Positions 58,745 through 64,000 of a DNA stretch of 64,000 nucleotides are shown here, one piece after another. The notes under the pieces are model-generated. The model worked only from the letters and a program-made list of their open reading frames with translations, was not told the DNA's origin and made no database searches. How positions within the stretch are numbered: position 1 is the first letter of the stretch; each line of letters opens with the position of its first letter. Position numbers and translations under genes: made by a program. The DNA is from Iris pallida (lineage: Eukaryota; Streptophyta; Magnoliopsida; Asparagales; Iridaceae), in contig JANAVB010005598.1 in assembly GCA_029216955.1 (NCBI GenBank), forward strand, positions 1,651,827 to 1,715,826, given 5' to 3'.

Positions 58745-59955
58745 TTACGAGTCAAACAGCTCGGGATATCGCGATCAGATATCATCCTCACGCTCCCACG
58801 TTGACTCACCCAAAGAGTAAAGACCCCAAGCAACACGGACTAAACTAATAGTCTTGTTCTTGAGTACCTTCTCTCTCCGGTCCAATATAGACACGGGCCT
58901 CTCCTCATACGAAAGGTTGGTACCAACAACCAATTTTGAATGATCCAGGATGTGGCTCGGGTTCGGGATATATTATCGTAGTTGGGATACATGGAACACG
59001 TCATGCACCTCTCTTAGCGACGGTGGAAGAGCGAGACGAAAGGACACATCTCCTACTCGCTCCAGAATATCGAACGGCCCTATATACCTAGGACTAAGCT
59101 TTCCCCGTACGCCGAAACGAATGACGCCACGGTTAGGCAAAATCCTCAGGAATACATGGTCGCCGACAGAAAACTCAAGAGGGCGCCGATGAGAATCGGC
59201 CCAATGACGCTGGTGATCTTGGACAACTCGAAGATGATCTCTGACTCTCCGGACCACCTCAACGGTCTGAGTAATCATTTTTGGACCGAGCATCCGCCTC
59301 TTTTCGACATCGTCCTATGCTAGCGGGATCGGCACTTCCTACCATAAAATGCCTCGAATGGTGCCATTTGGATACTAGCTTGGAAACTGTTGTTGTACGA
59401 GAACTCTACCAGGTGCAGGTGATCTTTCCACGAACCACCAAAGTCGAGTGTACAAGATCTCAACATGTCTTCCAAGGTTTGTATGGTACGCTCTGACTGA
59501 CCATCTGTCTGTGGGTGATACGCTGAGCTGAACTGGAGGCGAGTCCCTAAACTCTCTTGCAGCCTATGCCAAAAGTATGACGTGAATCTGGAATCTCTGT
59601 CCGAGGTGATACTGACTGGTACACCGTGCAATCTGACAATCTGTCGAAGATACATCTCCGCTAGCTGAGCCGTCGATTGACTAACTCTGAACAGGAAAAA
59701 GTGAGCCACCTTCGTGAGCCTGTCTATGGCAACCCAAATAGCGTCTCTGCCAGCCGAGGATCTAGGCAATACAGTCACAAAATCCATGGTTACATGCTCC
59801 CACTTCCATTCTGGAATTGGCAAGGGCTGAAGAAGTCCAGCTGGCCTCTGATGTTCAGCTTTAACTTGTTGGCAGACTAAAAAACGAGAGACAAATCGGG
59901 CTATCTCCCTCTTCATGGCATTCCACCAAAAGTGCTGGCGGATATCACGGTACAT
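58745..59955 (-). pseudogene. Gypsy-2 integrase with chromodomain, 5'-truncated
   Basis: The minus-strand frame from 59955 starts inside the zinc region (MYRDIRQHFWWNAMK, LVCQQVKAEHQRPAG). It continues with the core (first Asp in VTMDFVTVLPRS, second in [12 protein letters not shown], Glu in [14 protein letters not shown]). A frameshift lies near 59320. From 59293 the C-terminal region follows ([38 protein letters not shown]). A chromodomain-type tail (SYEERPVSILDRRE, VRVAWG, STWERED) ends at the stop 58745. It is the better-preserved of the two chromovirus copies. At 59956-59959 it is cut by LTR Y. Confidence 0.88.
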
Positions 59956-60539
59956 CTTTGTAAAACCCCTATTTTTTATAATTATTTTTTTATTATTTTA
60001 TTAGACTTAAAAATAAATTTATACAATTTATGGTTTATTTATTTTTTTATGACCCGGTTTGGCCAATTCAGCCGAACAGGGCCCGAACAAAATTTTAAGC
60101 TCATGTGAGTATGTGGGGTGACTAAGGTGGCCATGTGGACATATTTTATGTACGTAAAAATAATTTCTAAATTATTTTAGAATTTTATTTACAATTTCAA
60201 ATTATTTAACTATTTGTGCAATTATTGGTATTTTATTTATTTTAAATAATATTTTACAAAATAGTACATTTTGTCGACCCGGAAAAGGGTGTGCAGTGTA
60301 AGTGCACTCATTGGATCGATCTTATTAATTTATTATTATTAAAGTTATTTTGTGGAGATTTAATAACCATGTTTTCTATTTAAATATTATTATTATGTTG
60401 AGTTGATTTATTAAGGATTGAATTTATATATATGTAGATATGCTCAAATATATTAAATAATTGGATAGTTGACTTTTAAATGGTATTTGAATTTTAAATG
60501 GTATTTGAATTTTAAATAGATTTTTGGTATATTTATGGA

Positions 60540-60541
60540 TA

Positions 60542-60607
<66 letters not shown>

Positions 60608-60618
60608 AAAACTTTTCA

Positions 60619-60715
<97 letters not shown>

Positions 60716-60751
60716 GTTTTAAGAAAGGAAAAGGAAAGATTGAAAAGTTTT

Positions 60752-60834
<83 letters not shown>

Positions 60835-60870
60835 GTTTTAAGAAAGGAAAAGGAAAGATTGAAAAGTTTT

Positions 60871-60953
<83 letters not shown>

Positions 60954-60985
60954 GTTTTAAGAAAGGAAAAGGAAAGATTGAAAAG
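60540..60985. repeat. 119-bp composite (TA)n tandem repeat in LTR Y
   Basis: Three units, each a long (TA)n plus a spacer with AAGAAAGGAAAAGGAAAGA; TTAAAGTTTTAAG starts at 60711, 60830 and 60949, exactly 119 bp apart. The left edge (60604-60626) is the inverted complement of part of the spacer. Confidence 0.93.
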
Positions 60986-61294
60986 AAAAAAATAATAATA
61001 ATAAATAAAGATGCCCTAAGTGGTCGGCCCCACCATGTGGGAGCCGACCACTTTCAAGCAGCAATGAAAGGAAAGCAACAGCAACCCTAGCTTTGTGCGC
61101 CCACCCCCTTTAGCATATATATGGTATATATATATGATTTAGTAAAAAAAAAAAGAAAAGAAAAGAAGTGGTGGGGGCCGACCACCCACACCATGCGCCC
61201 ATAATAATATGAGCAGCAACACGTTTGCTTGTGCTCCCCTCCATTAATAGCAAGCAGCAAACTAGAGGCCGACCCCTCCCATATATATGAAAAG

Positions 61295-61382
<88 letters not shown>
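61295..61382. repeat. (AT)n microsatellite
   Basis: About 44 dinucleotides, uninterrupted. Confidence 0.97.
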
Positions 61383-61385
<3 letters not shown>

Positions 61386-63705
61386 TTTTAGAAAAATCCC
61401 AAAAAAACCCTAATCTTCTCCTCCTCTTTCCTCCTTCCTTCCTCATCCCCCTCTCCTCGGCATACGTACCCAGCCTCGCCGGAGCGATAGCAGTCCCGCC
61501 TCCCGGTCGTCATGGCGACAACAACAAACAACGAACAACAACAACAGATTCCCACTTTAAGGTATCCCACTTCCCCTCCAATTCTCTATCAATTCTACTC
61601 CGTTTTTAGATCCGTAAATTTCTGTAGAAAGCCCACATGACCCTCTTCGAGATCTCCCGGGTGGATTTTGACATGGCCATCCATCTTGCTCAAAAAATTG
61701 AGACGAAGTTGGAGAAAAACCACTTTTCTGAAATATTAAAAACTGTTTTGAAACACCAACTTGTCGGCCACTTTTCTTGCTGTCCATTAAACTTTCATAA
61801 AAACTAATTGAAGGCAGTCAAAGACAACATAACCGAGATTGTAACGCACATTCTGGATTCACTTTTCATCTAGTATGTAGAAAGTTACACGTTGTTAAAG
61901 TTTTACGAAAAACTGTAAATTCTGTTTTCAAAAATTAGAAAAATACCCCGATACGGCGTGCGCCCCGACAAACCGGGCGACGTGGTCGTGCACTATACAC
62001 ATCGAAAGGCGCGTATGGACGTTCTCGACGTGTGGGAACCGACGAAACCCGATTTTATTGTATATGTGCGACGAAATCAGTACGTATCCGTCGAGATACC
62101 CCCGTATCGACCCTTTGCAAATTAAGTCACAAATTTGTGCACACTCATCATATCGCGATGAAACTTGCGCCATTGGACGCAAAATATTTTTCTGCTCCTG
62201 TGAGCCAAGTTTGGTCCGATTCTGAGACCGTTGATCGGGACGCTATTTTGGCGTGCCCACAATCCCACTCAACGAGCAATTTTGTGCACAGCCCACCGGA
62301 ATCCAAAATTGGACATACCGTTGGGTTCGTCTCATCAAAATAAATCTGTAGACATATAGTTTGACGACTTTAGAGACCGTAGATATTGGCACGCATTTCG
62401 GTACAAAGTGGGTCCAACGGCTAACATCGTTTTGACCCAAAATTATGATTTTGCCCTTGTTCTAGAATTTAACTTTTGGACAGGCATTTTCTAGGCATAT
62501 CTTTTATTCCAAACTCATTCGTGATGTTTGTTTCAGCATCCAGAGCGTCTTGTGGATTTTGACTTTCGTGTTGACGATTCTGATTGTTGGATTTTGTTGC
62601 TTCTCGCACCACCCTCAGACAAGATACCTTGCCATTATACTGTTTATATTCAGTTTGCATTTTATTATATATCACTGTTCATTTATTTCCAGTTCTTACT
62701 GTTCTTGATTTACTGTCTGCTCAGTGATATTAGATGTACTTTGTTATTTATCCTTTGATTGCATGTGGACTTAGAGTTAAGAGACTACCATCTGTAGTGT
62801 ATCGTATATACCTTGACATAGTTGTACCACGAGGATGTGTAAGATGAGTAGCATGTAGAGGTACTTGCGTGTGGGCTGATCCCCCATGTGCATGCGTTAG
62901 GGCTAACTGCTAATAGAGGCGTGTTAGGAGACTTAGCAGTTAGTAGAGGTATATGAGTCATGGATGTGACTCTGTTAGACATTGGGTGGGAAGAACAGTT
63001 CCTTAACGTATGGGCCAAGTATGCACTTCCCTATTGCCGGTTATCTCCACGGGAGATACGGTCCTGGATCCTGATACTGATTTACTGCTGGCCTCTGACA
63101 TTCGATGAATGTTATGCTTTGAGGTCTCTGGTATCCTGATGGGCCATACCTGAGATTACTGTTACTGAGCCAGAGTGCCCATGCGTTGGAGGTTTGTTCT
63201 TAACTGCATAAACACTGTAGTACAGTTAGATTACCTTATTGTCGTCTTGTCACTTATTTCGGTTTGTGACATATTATATATTCAGTTTATTATGGCATGT
63301 TCTTTATGTATCTTGTTACGTCCCTCTGAGGACCTGGTTATCTCTCAAGGTGTGTGCTTCTGTGAATTTGCAGGTGTTCTAGCCAAGGCCGTGATCTTCT
63401 CCTTTCTTTTGAAGACGATTGCGCTTGGTTCGTCTCGTTATTTTATCGATCACTTCTTGTACATTTTATTTGAGATAGTTGGTAGTGGACTTTGTCTCCG
63501 TCCAACGATTGTATACATGACAAATTCAAAGTTGCTTTTATATCATTTATTTATCTAGTGGATGAGATTTAGTTATTATGGTTCTACTGCATTTTACAGC
63601 TTATGTATACATACAAAGTTTCCATATATTGGAGTGTACTTCGTATGTATGCAGCTGGCATGGATACGTACCTAGTCCTACGTATTTTAGGACTGGGGCA
63701 TTACA

Positions 63706-64000
63706 TGTTTTTGTGGTGGCCCATGCAGGTCAAGTTTGTCATTTCAGTTACGTAATTGTACCGATGTGAGCCTGCAACATAGGATTAGAATCTAGGAATC
63801 TCTTCCATACAGCTTGACCTCTTCCCTTGGCTTCAAATTTCGAACTCTCGTTTGACTTCCTTGAACTGCATCTTGCTTGATTCCCTTCTACCGTCGATTC
63901 ATATTTTCGTGCTTAGTATCAACTAGGAAGATGACTACACTAGTATATGCTCATAGGTCAAACACATGGCTAGAATGGTTATATTGGCAATTGGAATACA
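63706..64000 (+). other. Sequence after LTR Y, unassigned
   Basis: If LTR Y is a 5' LTR this is the start of its internal region. No primer-binding site of a kind I know and no gag frame are visible before the window ends. Confidence 0.3.

Larger units (their letters stand above)
59959..63705 (+). mobile_element. LTR Y: long gypsy-type LTR inserted in gypsy-2
   Basis: Begins TGTAAAACCCC immediately where gypsy-2 integrase similarity stops, and ends GGGGCATTACA at 63705. These ends match the style of the other chromovirus LTRs. At about 3.75 kb it is inflated by TA-rich tandem repeats (60540-60960) and another (TA)n (61295-61382). Sequence after 61385 has a leader-like CCCTAATCTTCTCCTCC tract. 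No standard primer-binding site follows, and the flanks do not show a 5-bp duplication, so it is probably a 5' LTR with a decayed internal region. Confidence 0.6.

Noticed and set aside
59959..63705. LTR Y as a solo LTR
   Set aside because: The bases outside the two ends (ATCTT and TGTTT) do not match, and gypsy-2 integrase does not resume after 63705.

Overview
The window is plant nuclear DNA made almost entirely of transposable elements. The evidence is Ty1/copia and chromodomain Ty3/gypsy polyproteins, a Tat/Ogre-like gag-protease, CACTA (En/Spm) elements with a tnp2-type transposase, and fragments of plant host genes that still carry GT..AG introns. I see no bacterial-type gene and no intact host gene. 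A flowering plant with a large repeat-rich genome fits, and the Tat/Ogre-like element is compatible with a eudicot, but I cannot name the species.

Left part (1-18.4 kb). A copia-type LTR ends at 1970 and is followed by a primer-binding-like site. CACTA element A (2176-11097, 3-bp target duplication TAT) lies beyond it. A carries exons of a casein-kinase-1/MUT9-like kinase gene and is itself interrupted by CACTA element B (4401-8249, duplication ATT). A decayed gypsy integrase/chromodomain remnant follows (about 11.44-12.89 kb). Then comes about 5 kb of AT-rich sequence in which I recognise little beyond microsatellites and a tRNA-like SINE head.

Middle and right part (18.4-64 kb). This is a set of nested insertions. 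A Tnt1-94-like copia (about 18.4-23.09 kb, + strand) is cut by chromovirus gypsy-1 (minus strand, 3' end at 23087). The gypsy-1 3' LTR holds a solo LTR (23389-26328, 5-bp duplication CATGA). Its chromodomain region holds CACTA C (29630-35039, duplication ACC), which carries a dienoyl-CoA-reductase-like exon. Its integrase holds a Tat/Ogre-like element (35696-42894, + strand) that has gag and protease but no reverse transcriptase. Its RT is cut at 44466 by an unidentified LTR-like segment X, and X is cut by chromovirus gypsy-2 (from 46013, minus strand). The gypsy-2 LTR contains the largest CACTA, D (46635-56298, duplication TAA), with both transposase genes nearly complete. The gypsy-2 integrase is cut at 59959 by LTR Y, which runs to about 63705.

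How the pieces relate. A and C share termini and GACGGT/ACCGTC subterminal repeats. B and D share termini, TAGCGACG subterminal repeats, a G-rich leader and GATACC-type repeats, so B looks like a non-autonomous relative of D. Each CACTA encodes or has lost two functions: a TNP2/TnpD-type transposase acting on the ends, and a TnpA-like protein expected to bind the subterminal repeats. The most unusual signal is in the long chromovirus LTRs. Three related LTRs carry, at the same position in the presumed RNA leader, dense arrays of short CG-containing motifs, and the motif differs in each LTR. A fourth, unrelated LTR (the Tat-like element) has its own array upstream of its TATA box.
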